Assembly (NCBI GenBank): GCA_024760525.1 | Contig: CP060499.1 | Coordinates: 1,302,001-1,366,000 of the forward strand | Source of the DNA: Nitrospira sp. | GTDB lineage: Bacteria; Nitrospirota; Nitrospiria; Nitrospirales; Nitrospiraceae | DNA: 64,000 nt | Direction: 5' to 3' | In this document: positions 1-8,972 of the stretch, in pieces | Position numbering within the stretch: the stretch's first letter is position 1 | How the letters are laid out: each line of letters begins with the position of its first letter | Position numbers and translations under genes: made by a program | The notes under the pieces: model-generated | Told to the model about the DNA's origin: nothing | What the model saw: only the letters and a program-made list of their open reading frames with translations | The model's database searches: none

Positions 1-877
1 CCTGTTCGCATCCCTCGCGCCAGAGCAGGTGGGCCAGCGAAATCTCGTTGGCTCGGTCCGTGGCGTCATCGAAGGCCTGTAGCACGCCCACCCCTTGTCG
101 AATGGGAAAGCCGTGATATTGGCGGCGTTGATGCGCAATGAGCGCGGCGATTTTGGGATTCACGTTGGTTTCATCCCACATGGGACGGGAAAAGATGGGG
201 CTCTGATTCTGGTGGCAGGCGGTGCAGAGTGCACGATTGGCATACCGGACAGTCGGCGTTCCACCGGCCAGATAGCCGCTGACAATCTGAAACTCGAACC
301 GGCCCGCCGCCTCGTTATAGCTGATGATCTCCAATACAGCCGTCTTTTCGTGGTAGCCGATGAAGAGCCGATCTTTGAGATGGAGGCTCGACGCGCCTGC
401 GGCCGAATCGGCTTCCGTATCGACGGCGAGCACAGCTCGCGGATAGGTAAAGTACTCGCCGTCGCCGGCCCGCCGCTGCAGCGAGCGGTTGACGGGAATC
501 AGCAATCGCTTCAGGGCCGGCTGTGCGCGTTCGGAATGGAGGTGCGATTCAATCCGAGCCAACAGAGCGGAGAACGGAAATGGAATGTCATAGATCCTCT
601 TACCGTTCACGTTCTTTGTAATAAGGAAATCAAACAGAGATCGCCCAATCGGTGGAAGGTTCGTTCCTGGTTCGGTCGGATCGACAACCCATGGTGGTAT
701 CGTGGAGCTGGGAGGCGAAAGAGCAGCAGATTGTGCAGCCTTGGCCGGCCGTTGGTCAGCAGACGTTCCTGCATCTCGGGGATCACATCCTGAAACCAAT
801 ACCGTGATCATGACCATACATCCCAATCTCGTCGCCCACGGTCTGGCCATTCGTCGCATGGTTTGTCCGTTTGACAT
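1..877 (-). CDS. Lipoprotein with one c-type heme motif (C-terminus beyond window)
   Basis: The frame is open from a start near 877 to the window edge, so about 292 residues are visible and the C-terminus is missing. The N-terminus is a lipoprotein signal with lipobox VLVSGC (cysteine at about residue 31). One CxxCH heme-attachment motif, LCTACHQ, lies at residues 218-222 (positions 212-226). The protein therefore probably acts in the periplasm or at an outer membrane as an electron carrier or a heme enzyme. It begins 6 bp after the stop of the lipoprotein at 884 and lies downstream of the di-heme cytochrome at 1829, so the three look like one minus-strand operon. No strong SD distinguishes the start at 877 from the ATG at 859. 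The exact family is not recognised. Confidence 0.75.
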   Translation of the reverse strand, partial: MSNGQTMRRMARPWATRLGCMVMITVLVSGCDPRDAGTSADQRPAKAAQSAALSPPSSTIPPWVVDPTEPGTNLPPIGRSLFDFLITKNVNGKRIYDIPFPFSALLARIESHLHSERAQPALKRLLIPVNRSLQRRAGDGEYFTYPRAVLAVDTEADSAAGASSLHLKDRLFIGYHEKTAVLEIISYNEAAGRFEFQIVSGYLAGGTPTVRYANRALCTACHQNQSPIFSRPMWDETNVNPKIAALIAHQRRQYHGFPIRQGVGVLQAFDDATDRANEISLAHLLWREGCEQ

Positions 878-883
878 TCGCAA

Positions 884-1798
884 TCACTGGGTTTCCGCTA
901 CCCGGGCATGTTGGTTGCCCGGCTTGTTGGTCATCGCCGTCATGCGTTGATTGCCGATCCAACAGTCTTCAGTGATGGCCCCAGAGCCGACAAAGCCAAG
1001 TGCCTCCTTCTCCGCGACCGCTTTGTTATAGAGGGTGAAATTCAATGCGAAGACCTTTCTGATGTAGGCACGCCCAAGATAGAACCCGGGGCGAACCATG
1101 CGAATCTCGTCGCGTATCTCCAAGCCTTCCCGTCCGGCCAGCACGTCCGGCATCTCACGGTAGCCAGGCAGGTCGTCCGTAAAGGCATAGTCGATGATGA
1201 TGGATTCTCGACGCCCATCCAGCAGGCTCTGACCACAATAGAGTTTCGCGGGGAACAACAACCAGGCATCCTTGCCGTCTACGTCCAGTTTTTGGATCCT
1301 CTCGATGTCGGGACCCACAATCGGCTTCAGGATGAGCAGATCCTCGATGCGATTTCGAAGGACTCCTTCGCTGCGATAAAAGACCTTCCCTTTCCAGATA
1401 AATTCACCGATGTGCTCGAGTGTGGCGGCCTTGAGGTCGACGATGAATCCTTTGATGCCTCCTCCGACGATTTCGGCAAGGCGGGCCCGTTCGGTCGATC
1501 CCTTCGGGAAAAACATTTGCCCATCGTACACCCCATCCGGAACCGGGCCGGCTGTCAGCCGGGCATAGATCTGATCGACCTGTTCCTGAGTGGCCCCCTT
1601 GAGATTGTCCGGCGTGATCTTCATGAGATCGGCCGGTTTGAGGGGGGACTCGTGCTCCAGTCGGGCCAAGTCGATCTTGTCGGAATATCGTTCGCCGCTC
1701 TGTGCAAATGGAATCGGCGGCGGATCTGGGTTACACCCAAGGAGAACGGTTTGGCTTACCATCAGGCCGATCGACATCAACCATCGTATGCGTCGCAT
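884..1798 (-). CDS. Putative lipoprotein of unknown function
   Basis: About 304 residues from the ATG at 1798, which is preceded by GAAGAGG at a suitable distance; a GTG in the same frame at 1807 is the alternative. A short basic N-terminus and hydrophobic stretch end in the lipobox VLLGC, so the product should be a lipid-anchored envelope protein. No CxxCH motif and no catalytic motif I recognise are present. The body is mixed alpha/beta in character and has two isolated cysteines besides the lipobox one. It lies 30 bp downstream of the di-heme cytochrome gene and 6 bp before the one-heme lipoprotein gene, which suggests it is an accessory or docking subunit of the same envelope redox complex. 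That role is inferred from context only. Confidence 0.8.
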   Translation of the reverse strand: MRRIRWLMSIGLMVSQTVLLGCNPDPPPIPFAQSGERYSDKIDLARLEHESPLKPADLMKITPDNLKGATQEQVDQIYARLTAGPVPDGVYDGQMFFPKGSTERARLAEIVGGGIKGFIVDLKAATLEHIGEFIWKGKVFYRSEGVLRNRIEDLLILKPIVGPDIERIQKLDVDGKDAWLLFPAKLYCGQSLLDGRRESIIIDYAFTDDLPGYREMPDVLAGREGLEIRDEIRMVRPGFYLGRAYIRKVFALNFTLYNKAVAEKEALGFVGSGAITEDCWIGNQRMTAMTNKPGNQHARVAETQ

Positions 1799-1828
1799 TG
1801 TGATCACCTCTTCCCAGGGTTCATGCCA

Positions 1829-4267
1829 TCAGAGTGTCGCGAGGAACGCTGTCAGCGCATCCTTCTCCTGATCCGAGAGATCCTCGCCGAATCGGTGCCC
1901 ATCGTTTTCGATGACCGCGAGACTGTTACTGTAGATCTCGCGCAATTCCGCTCCCGCCTCGAGTATCGATCCCGGTTTCGCGATCAGCTCCGTGCCCTTG
2001 TCTTGGATCGTTTTGGCGATCCGTTCGCCTTTTTCCGCTCCATACCGGCCGGCGTACTTGGTTTTCAGTTTGTCGAAATCTACCCGCGCCATGACGAGGT
2101 CTCCCACCAGCTCCTTATGGCGGAAGTTCCCAATGCGCGCGGCCGGCGTGCCGACCGGAAAGCGAATGGCCGTGTCAATAAAACGCTCCTGCTTGTCGTC
2201 ACCCAGCTTCGGGAACAGTCGAATGGTCACATCGGAATTGAATCCGGTCACTTTTGGAATTCGTTGGGATGGGTTGAGCAGCTCTTTCATCGACGCTTTG
2301 TAGAGCGTGAATCGCCCCTCTACGCTGGGATCGAATACCCAACAGGGCGGCGGGCTGGCCAGTGGCTTCCCATCTTTACCGACATACGGCGGGTAATAGT
2401 GCTCGTCCAACGGGCCACCACAGACTTCAGGGCCCACTGCGTTATTGTGCATGAAGGGGGCATAGGCCCACAGACTCAACAGGGAGATATTTCGGTAGTA
2501 GCCCCGTCCACCGTCCGAGGGTTCCTTGAGTTGTGGGTCGCCGGGCTTCGCCCGTAAGGTCTCAGAGGCGTACTCTTCCCAGACGCGGCCTTGCATGTGA
2601 TTGGAATGGAGGGATCGCGAGCGGTTTGTGCCGACTTCGCTCACGGGGATGAGCTTGTCGTTCCCGAGCCAATCGACGCGGATGCCTTTATCCTTGGGAT
2701 CTGCGGAGACCGTTCGAAAGTCTCGATTCTCGAACGGTCCGTTCTGGCTGGAATGGCACGAAGCGCATTTGCTCGCGAAAATCGCGCGGCCCTGCTCGAC
2801 TGCACCTTTGCCGAATTCCTTATTGAGTTGTTCGACAAGCGCGGCGTTGTTCTTCAACCCACGGGCTTGGTAGAGATCGGCCGGGGCTCCAGTTAACAAG
2901 AACTGAGCGATTTCGCCCAAGCGATCTTCAATCGCCCGGAACTGCGGACAGTCCCGGCGAACCTGTCCGATGTCGAACGGCGTCTGCCCAAACCCGCGCA
3001 TCGTGGGATCGAGTTGCCGCATATCCGTGAGATGGTTGACCCACCCTTCCTCGGAGCAGCTTCCGATGTTGAAGTACACACGTTGAATTGCTTCAAGGGT
3101 ACCGATACTGTCTTCTCCACCTTTCAAAATATGGTGAACGAACTCTTTCTTTCGGCCCCGCTCCCAGCACTTGCCGTCCTTGCCCGGTTCGCACCAACAG
3201 GTCCGCTCGTCGACTCCAGCCGGACATTGGTTGGTTTTGCGCCATTTGATGATGTCTTCCTCAAAGGTCGGCCGCTTGGCCAGATTGATAATTGCGTTCA
3301 TCGTGCCGGCATTGTTGACCTGATCGTTGGGAATGGCCGACGTATCGACGGCGCCCGGCCTAGAATGCCCATAGATTTGGTACTCAATGGTGTTTGGCGC
3401 CATTCCTGACCCTAAGATCTGCGCAAATCGGCCGTATTGATTGCCGACCGTACCGGAGAGATTCTCCCATTTCGGATGGGCGGGATCTTTAGGAGGATGG
3501 AGTGGGTCAAAGGCGATGTGGCAGGCTCCGCAGGACATGCCGATGCGGTAGGGGGGTTCAATGGAGCCATCGACTAAATGACTTTTCGCTGGCGCTTCAC
3601 GGTCCTTCCGCGGCGCCACTTTGGCCGTGTAGCCGTCCCACGAGTCCAAGTGCCCGCCGTTGATCTTCAGCCATTTCACCTTGTTGAACTTTGGATTGGG
3701 AAATTTTCGCAACCCCAGTGCTCCGGTCGACGTGCCGAATTCGAGGTCGCAGGCTGACTGACGCATATCTTTGGGACCGTGAGGATCATCTTTGGCGAGT
3801 GGAACATCCTTCAGATCGCAGGCGGGATCGCGATAGCCGGGCTTCCCGACATGCTTGAGCAATTCGTCATCGCCGGGGCAATAGTCAAACCCATAGGTCT
3901 CGTCATAACTCTTAGCCGGACACTGAGGATCGCCCGGTGTACAGCAGTCCGGATCGTTGATGAGACCCCACCGATGGAAGCGCTCCGCGCGCGCGTCGCT
4001 GCGCAAGACCCGATACCAGTCGATCATGACGCCGAGCCGTTGCTGATAGACGTAAGTAAAGAAGCGCGCATTGCCGGCTGTGGCGTTGAACCAAATGTCC
4101 GCTCCGATTCGCTCGGCCTCCGTCAGATTCTTGCCATATTGGAACGGTGAAGTGATTGGTGGGTTGCTCGCGGCATTTACCGGTCCATCGTGTAGGGCGA
4201 ATGCACCGACAAACAAAGCCAGGCCGAGCATGATGGTAAGCACTGCGTGTGTCCGTCGTATGACCAT
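1829..4267 (-). CDS. Exported di-heme cytochrome c, possibly RoxA/MauG-like
   Basis: 812 residues, ATG start with AGGAGG 9 bp upstream. A signal peptide (residues 1-32, ending VNA) sends it to the periplasm. Two heme motifs are seen: CGACH at 246-250 and CASCH at 501-505. A later segment, SLLSLWAYAPFMHNNAVGP, matches the conserved W-ATAPYLHNGSVP type of signature of di-heme peroxidase/MauG relatives. The length, and two hemes separated by roughly 250 residues, are closer to RoxA-type oxygenases and other long di-heme cytochromes than to the short CcpA peroxidases, but the assignment is tentative. There are ten or more other cysteines between residues 108 and 440, in CC and CxC arrangements (for example DCC, CWC), which could form disulfides. 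Substrate is unknown. First gene of the minus-strand envelope redox group. Confidence 0.85.
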   Translation of the reverse strand: MVIRRTHAVLTIMLGLALFVGAFALHDGPVNAASNPPITSPFQYGKNLTEAERIGADIWFNATAGNARFFTYVYQQRLGVMIDWYRVLRSDARAERFHRWGLINDPDCCTPGDPQCPAKSYDETYGFDYCPGDDELLKHVGKPGYRDPACDLKDVPLAKDDPHGPKDMRQSACDLEFGTSTGALGLRKFPNPKFNKVKWLKINGGHLDSWDGYTAKVAPRKDREAPAKSHLVDGSIEPPYRIGMSCGACHIAFDPLHPPKDPAHPKWENLSGTVGNQYGRFAQILGSGMAPNTIEYQIYGHSRPGAVDTSAIPNDQVNNAGTMNAIINLAKRPTFEEDIIKWRKTNQCPAGVDERTCWCEPGKDGKCWERGRKKEFVHHILKGGEDSIGTLEAIQRVYFNIGSCSEEGWVNHLTDMRQLDPTMRGFGQTPFDIGQVRRDCPQFRAIEDRLGEIAQFLLTGAPADLYQARGLKNNAALVEQLNKEFGKGAVEQGRAIFASKCASCHSSQNGPFENRDFRTVSADPKDKGIRVDWLGNDKLIPVSEVGTNRSRSLHSNHMQGRVWEEYASETLRAKPGDPQLKEPSDGGRGYYRNISLLSLWAYAPFMHNNAVGPEVCGGPLDEHYYPPYVGKDGKPLASPPPCWVFDPSVEGRFTLYKASMKELLNPSQRIPKVTGFNSDVTIRLFPKLGDDKQERFIDTAIRFPVGTPAARIGNFRHKELVGDLVMARVDFDKLKTKYAGRYGAEKGERIAKTIQDKGTELIAKPGSILEAGAELREIYSNSLAVIENDGHRFGEDLSDQEKDALTAFLATL

Positions 4268-4323
4268 GTCTTCCTCCTGTTCTTACGTGCGGCTTCCCCA
4301 AGGAGCCCGTCGCTCTTGGTGTA

Positions 4324-4434
4324 CTACCTACGTGTGGTCAGCTCGTCGAGAGCTGCCGAAGAGGGTATAAGACCGGTATTTCTCCTCTCGCGATTCTGGT
4401 AATTCTGAGAATTAGTTGTCGTTCGACGGCTCAT
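4324..4434 (-). CDS. Possible 36-residue leader peptide ORF
   Basis: A short frame on the minus strand starts with ATG at 4432-4434, with a textbook AAAGGAG SD six bases upstream, and ends with TAG at 4324-4326, only 56 bp before the di-heme cytochrome start. The predicted peptide begins MSRRTTTNSQ, is polar and arginine-rich (8 Arg), and has no membrane segment. The strong SD is the only reason to list it. It could be an upstream peptide coupled to the cytochrome operon or a chance frame. No homologue is recognised. Confidence 0.3.
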   Translation of the reverse strand: MSRRTTTNSQNYQNRERRNTGLIPSSAALDELTTRR

Positions 4435-5128
4435 GGAGGTCTCCTTTCGACGGAAACCGTCCATAGTCAATGAACCTGGACGGCAAGATACCTAACGACT
4501 GTCCAAAGAGCAAATAGGCAAAGAGCTTGCCGAACCGCGGACCGGGGATGACCATCAGATTTGTGGAGATAGTAGAAGGAGCTCAAGAGTTAAACCCGTA
4601 GACGAGTATCGAATCGGATACCGAAGAAGACAGAAAGATACGAGCGAAGAAGATTTTTCGATTTGTCGGGACGGACTCCAGCAAAAGTAACGAGTCCGTA
4701 AGACAGTGGTGCGCATGTAATGCGGAGCGATCTCACGGTATGCAGCTTGAGAAGCAGCTTCTCGGGGAGCGTACGCTGTTTCGACAGTGTTTACGTAGTA
4801 GTTTGGTTTTGATTATTTTGTGATGAAGGAAGAAGAATTCGATGGCTGTGACTCTCCTCCGGCACCGGCTGGGGCGAGAGATCAGCCGATTTCGCTCATG
4901 CCATGATGTAGAGCTGCCATATCGTCATGGAGGGAACATACGGAAGTTCAATCGCCCTACCATACAGGCGTGATAAGTAAGATATCCTGAATCTTGCCGC
5001 CTGTCGAACTACAAGCCATTGATCTAGAGGGCTTGTTCCTTGACAGGTGAAAAGCATTCTTGCTAGCCTGGCTAGTTATTTCTTAAACTAAGCGTCTGAT
5101 CATCTCTCCAGACCAGGCTATAGGTTCA
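4435..5128. other. Divergent intergenic region, no gene seen
   Basis: About 700 bp between the minus-strand cytochrome group and glyQ. Both strands lack a convincing frame with an SD. Base composition is visibly more AT-rich than the flanks. It must hold the promoters for both directions. A short inverted repeat (GCTAGCCTGGCTAG, 5062-5075) overlaps the candidate glyQ promoter. No riboswitch or T-box structure was recognised ahead of glyQ. Confidence 0.5.
5040..5069 (+). promoter_or_regulatory. Candidate sigma-70 promoter for glyQS
   Basis: A perfect -35 hexamer TTGACA (5040-5045) is followed, 18 bp on, by TAGCCT preceded by TG-N, an extended -10 pattern. The -10 itself matches only 3 of 6 consensus bases. 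It would give a leader of about 50 nt before the GTG start of glyQ. This is motif reading only. Confidence 0.3.
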
Positions 5129-6022
5129 GTGACTTTCCAAGAACTCATTCTTGCCCTTCATCGATTCTGGGGCGATCAAGGGTGTGTCATTCATCAACCC
5201 TATGACATGGAAATGGGTGCCGGCACCTTTCATCCGGCCACATTTCTGCGATCACTCGGACCAGAACCCTGGCGGTCGGCCTATGCCCAACCCTGCCGGC
5301 GCCCGACCGATGGCCGCTATGGGGAAAACCCGAACCGTCTTCAGCACTATTACCAATACCAAGTCGTGCTGAAGCCTTCTCCGGACAACATCCAAGAGCT
5401 GTATCTGGACAGTCTGGCTCGGCTTGGGATCAATCCGAAACACCACGACATCCGCTTCATCCAAGACGATTGGGAATCGCCGACGCTGGGGGCCTGGGGA
5501 TTAGGATGGGAAGTAAGACTGGACGGGATGGAGATCACTCAGTTTACGTACTTTCAGGAGATCGGTGGGATTGAACTGAGCCCGATCACCGGCGAAATCA
5601 CCTATGGCACGGAACGCATCGCGATGTATCTCCAGGGAGTCGACAACGTCTTTGATCTCGCCTGGACCGACCGTGTCACATATCGAGACATCCATCACGA
5701 GACCGAAGTACAAGGGTCGCGCTATAACTTCGAGCAGGCGGACGTGGCCATGCTCATGCAAGCGTTCCAGGCGAATGAAGCGGAGTGCAAACGATTGCTT
5801 GCGCAGACCGATCAGCGTCTGACGCTGTCGGCTTACGATTACTGCATCAAATCATCCCACCTGTTCAATCTGCTGGATGCCCGAGGGGCGATCAGCGTCG
5901 CTGAACGGACGGGCTACATCGCTCGGGTGCGGGCTCTCGCCAGGCAATGCGCCGAGCGCTATCGCGATGAGCGGGCGGCGATGGGACATCCGTTGATGAA
6001 GGCGCAGGTCACGCATCGATGA
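5129..6022 (+). CDS. glyQ: Glycyl-tRNA synthetase alpha subunit
   Basis: 297 residues, the usual length for GlyQ. It activates glycine with ATP and, with the beta subunit, charges tRNA-Gly in an alpha2-beta2 enzyme of the bacterial type. The N-terminus FQELILALHRFWGDQG and the following QPYDMEMGAGTFHP and GPEPW segments are hallmark GlyQ sequence, as are YGENPNRLQHYYQ and the TYFQEIGG strand of the class II core. GTG start; the family-typical start (MTFQ-) supports it even though the SD is weak (TAGG). The 3' end overlaps glyS by 4 bp (ATGA), so the subunits should be translationally coupled. Confidence 0.97.
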   Translation: MTFQELILALHRFWGDQGCVIHQPYDMEMGAGTFHPATFLRSLGPEPWRSAYAQPCRRPTDGRYGENPNRLQHYYQYQVVLKPSPDNIQELYLDSLARLGINPKHHDIRFIQDDWESPTLGAWGLGWEVRLDGMEITQFTYFQEIGGIELSPITGEITYGTERIAMYLQGVDNVFDLAWTDRVTYRDIHHETEVQGSRYNFEQADVAMLMQAFQANEAECKRLLAQTDQRLTLSAYDYCIKSSHLFNLLDARGAISVAERTGYIARVRALARQCAERYRDERAAMGHPLMKAQVTHR

Positions 6023-8190
6023 GCCGCACACCCGTCAAGAAACGGCAGCAACGGACTCTGCCGGCCAAAGCCCACGCCGAGTTATTGTTCGAGATCGGCA
6101 CGGAGGAACTGCCGTTCGAATTTATCGTTCCAGCCGCGGCATCTCTTCGAGAAAGTGCCGACCGTCTCTTGCATGACGCGCGATTGACCTTCGAATCGAT
6201 CAACACCTATGCGACACCTCGACGGCTGGTCTTGACCGTCGATCGCTTGGCCACCCATCAAACAGCCGTCGTCAAGGAAACAATGGGGCCGTCAAGAACG
6301 GTAGCGTTTGATCAAGCCGGCCAGCCTACGAAGGCGGCCATAGGGTTTGCTGCCGGCCAGGGTGTCCCTGTGGAGAGCTTGGAGACTCGTGAAACGCCAA
6401 AAGGCCAATATCTTTTCGCGGTGAAGCGTGATGGGGGGCGAGCGACGGCGACGCTTCTCCCTGAATTGCTGCCACAACTGATCGAAAAAATGTCGTTTCC
6501 GAAAGCCATGAAGTGGAACGAAACGGGTCTACGGTTCGCGAGGCCCGTGCGATGGATCGTTGCCTTGTTTGGGGGGAAGGTGGTGCCGGTACAGGTGGCC
6601 GGCATCAAAGCCGGCAATCGGACATACGGTCATCGCGTGATGGGCAACGGAAAGCCGATTACCGTGAAGGATTTCAAGACCTACACCCATGGGCTTGAGC
6701 GGCAGGGAGTGATCATCGAGCCCGACCGCCGCCGAACCACGATTCGTGAGCAAATCGACCGTCTTTGTGCCAAGGCCGGGGTCGGACTGAATGCCGATGC
6801 ATCCCTCCTCGATCAGGCGGTATATACGACGGAATGGCCTTGCGCCGTCCTGGGCAACTTCAAGCCGGAGTATTTGGCGGTTCCTCAAGAAGTCTTGATG
6901 ACCTCGATGAAAGAACACCAAGGATTTTTCTCGATCAGGGATAAGAAGTCCGGCAAGCTGGCGCCGCAGTTCATCGCCGTTGCCAACAATGAAGTCAAAA
7001 ATATGTCGCTGATCCGCGCGGGGAACGAGCGAGTGCTGGCGGCACGATTGGCGGATGCGAAGTTTTTCTTCGATGAAGACCGAAAAGTGAGGCTGGAGGA
7101 ACGGGGGAGAAAACTCACCGGCGTCACGTTCCATCAGAAACTCGGTACGATGGCCCAGAAGCAGGAGCGAATCAGAAAACTGGCTGTCTTGATCGCCGCT
7201 CATCTGGATCCTGGACAGGATGCGTTACGGCAAGTTTGTGATCGGTCGGCGGCTTTGTCCAAAGCCGATCTGCTGACGGGGATTGTGGGTGAGTTTCCTG
7301 AACTGCAAGGCATCATGGGGGGCGAGTATGCCCTACATGATGGAGAGTCGACTGCGGTGGGCCAGTCGATTCGAGAGCAATATCTGCCTAAGGCGATTGA
7401 AGGAGAATTACCCAAGACACCGGCCGGGCAGATTCTTTCCCTGGCAGATCGGCTGGATTCTATCGCCGCATTTTTCCATGTGGGGATCGTCCCGACGGGA
7501 TCGGAAGATCCTTTTGCATTACGCCGTCACGCCACCGCGATCGTGAGGATCGTGCTTGAGGGGAACCTTCGAATCAATCTCCGAACATGTATCGATCATG
7601 CCATGGATATCGTGGCGAAGGACGGATTCAAAGGCGCCCCGGGATCGGAACGGGAAGCACGCCTGCGCATCACAGAGTTTATCTTTGAGCGGGTTCGACA
7701 CTACGGCCGGATCGTGTATGCCTTGCGCGATGACGTCATCGAGTCGGTGTTGAAGCCGGCGCATGACAACGCGATTGACCTCGTCGATCTTGTCCAGAAA
7801 ATGAAGGCGCTCGAAGCCGTGACGGAAAAGCCGGAGTTCGATTCCTTGATCGTAGCGTTCAAGCGGGCGCACAGGCTTGTGGAAAAAGAACAATGGACCC
7901 AGGAAGCGGTCGACGAGGCGCGGTTTCAGGACGCTGCCGAAACTGCGCTCTACAAAGCCGTCACGAACGAACGCGGCCGGATCGAGGCTTCGGTCAAAGC
8001 CGGCGAGTACGGCCGGGCACTGGACGCGCTGGTGGGTTTCAAGCCCGCCGTCGATGCCTTTTTCGAGGCCGTGATGGTGAATGCCGAGGACAAGGCCGTT
8101 CGCAGCAACCGGCTGTCGCTGCTCAAAGAGGTCGATGGGCTGTTCATGTCATTCGCGGACTTTTCCCAGATTGTGGTACAAGGACGGTAG
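6019..8190 (+). CDS. glyS: Glycyl-tRNA synthetase beta subunit
   Basis: 723 residues, full length for GlyS. It is the tRNA-recognition subunit of the alpha2-beta2 glycyl-tRNA synthetase. The N-terminal LLFEIGTEELPFEF motif is diagnostic. The middle carries the HD-like region with the segment KADLLTGIVGEFPELQGIMG, followed by the segment DRLDSIAAFFHVGIVPTGS and the C-terminal helical anticodon-binding part (about residues 600-720, with FKPAVDAFFEAVMV). Starts within glyQ through an ATGA overlap. A short basic N-terminal extension of about 18 residues precedes the conserved start of the family, and an internal start is possible. Confidence 0.97.
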   Translation: MSRTPVKKRQQRTLPAKAHAELLFEIGTEELPFEFIVPAAASLRESADRLLHDARLTFESINTYATPRRLVLTVDRLATHQTAVVKETMGPSRTVAFDQAGQPTKAAIGFAAGQGVPVESLETRETPKGQYLFAVKRDGGRATATLLPELLPQLIEKMSFPKAMKWNETGLRFARPVRWIVALFGGKVVPVQVAGIKAGNRTYGHRVMGNGKPITVKDFKTYTHGLERQGVIIEPDRRRTTIREQIDRLCAKAGVGLNADASLLDQAVYTTEWPCAVLGNFKPEYLAVPQEVLMTSMKEHQGFFSIRDKKSGKLAPQFIAVANNEVKNMSLIRAGNERVLAARLADAKFFFDEDRKVRLEERGRKLTGVTFHQKLGTMAQKQERIRKLAVLIAAHLDPGQDALRQVCDRSAALSKADLLTGIVGEFPELQGIMGGEYALHDGESTAVGQSIREQYLPKAIEGELPKTPAGQILSLADRLDSIAAFFHVGIVPTGSEDPFALRRHATAIVRIVLEGNLRINLRTCIDHAMDIVAKDGFKGAPGSEREARLRITEFIFERVRHYGRIVYALRDDVIESVLKPAHDNAIDLVDLVQKMKALEAVTEKPEFDSLIVAFKRAHRLVEKEQWTQEAVDEARFQDAAETALYKAVTNERGRIEASVKAGEYGRALDALVGFKPAVDAFFEAVMVNAEDKAVRSNRLSLLKEVDGLFMSFADFSQIVVQGR

Positions 8191-8252
8191 GTCAAATCGG
8201 ACCAAGAGACAGGCATCCGGCCGGCGAGGCGTAAGGCAAAACTGGAGGTGCC

Positions 8253-8744
8253 ATGGATCAGCCGATGACGGACAGCCGCCGTCGGGCGGACAAGGTCCGG
8301 CGATTTTCCCTGGCAGTCTCGGTGGCCTTGATCGTGCTCTGTAATGCGATCCTTCTCGCCGGGCTCAGACTCAGCGGCATCAACTTGGATGACTTGGTGA
8401 AGACACCCGATCTGTTCAATGCCAAACAGGATGTGTGCCTTCAGCTTAGGTGGCAGTCATTGCCTGGCGCGAATGAACCTGTTCAGCTCTGTTCGGAATG
8501 GCTCAATCTTTCCGATCCTAGTGGAAGGACCCACTATCTCCAACCTGACACGAAGCTCAAGAAGGGGGCCGACGGTCAATACCATGTCGATGAAGGTATT
8601 CAAGCGGATTACCGGTTACTGATGCTGATGCTGTTTGTCACCGTCACTATCGTCGGTGGCGTCAGGGCGAAGTGGTTCCTCGTGAACCGCTATCGGCTTC
8701 GTTTGGAATCAACCGATGGCCGGCGTGCGTCGCCCGCTCATTGA
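8253..8744 (+). CDS. Two-TM membrane protein, function unknown
   Basis: 163 residues, ATG with GGAGGTGCC just upstream. A polar N-terminus (about 24 residues) is followed by a transmembrane helix (about residues 25-45), an extracytoplasmic domain of some 80 residues with two cysteines, and a second helix (about 125-143) before a basic tail. No known domain is recognised. It starts 62 bp after glyS and may be cotranscribed with it. A repeat element separates it from ppdK. Confidence 0.8.
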   Translation: MDQPMTDSRRRADKVRRFSLAVSVALIVLCNAILLAGLRLSGINLDDLVKTPDLFNAKQDVCLQLRWQSLPGANEPVQLCSEWLNLSDPSGRTHYLQPDTKLKKGADGQYHVDEGIQADYRLLMLMLFVTVTIVGGVRAKWFLVNRYRLRLESTDGRRASPAH

Positions 8745-8833
8745 CACGGACTTGTTTCAGGAGGCTGCGGAGAACCTTGTTGCTATCGGTCGTATGGCCG
8801 AAGTTTCCGTAGAATGTTAACGCCAGATAATTT

Positions 8834-8955
8834 CAGGATGCTCAAAAGGGCTGTCCAGCAAGGCCGCAGCGAGCGAAGTGGCGAGGCGTACGCTTCGGTA
8901 CGTTGAGCCGCTGAGCGATGCGAGAACGCCGCTGGCAGGATTTTTCAGCATCCTG
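8834..8955 (+). repeat. Dispersed palindromic-ended repeat, copy 1
   Basis: About 122 bp with imperfect terminal inverted repeats: CAGGATGCTCAAAA at the left end and TTTTTCAGCATCCTG at the right. The reverse complement of the element at 26604-26729 can be aligned along its entire length, sharing for example CCAGCAAGGCCGCA/GCGAGCGA and GTACGTTGAGCC. It contains no open frame. It sits 17 bp before the GTG of ppdK, so it forms most of the 5' untranslated region or separates ppdK from the gene before it. The structure suggests a non-autonomous repeat (MITE- or REP-like) or a mobile terminator cassette. Confidence 0.8.
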
Positions 8956-8972
8956 CGAGAAGGAGAGGTCAC

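Noticed and set aside
95..793. A 232-codon plus-strand frame
   Set aside because: It is the opposite strand of the one-heme lipoprotein gene, whose minus-strand translation has a lipobox and CxxCH; the plus frame has no family features.
908..2557. A 549-codon plus-strand frame
   Set aside because: Antisense shadow of the lipoprotein and di-heme cytochrome genes; it has no SD or motif.
4821..4908. A short MMKEEEFDG... frame in the glyQ upstream region
   Set aside because: No SD; the candidate of similar length on the other strand (4324-4434) has a much better one.
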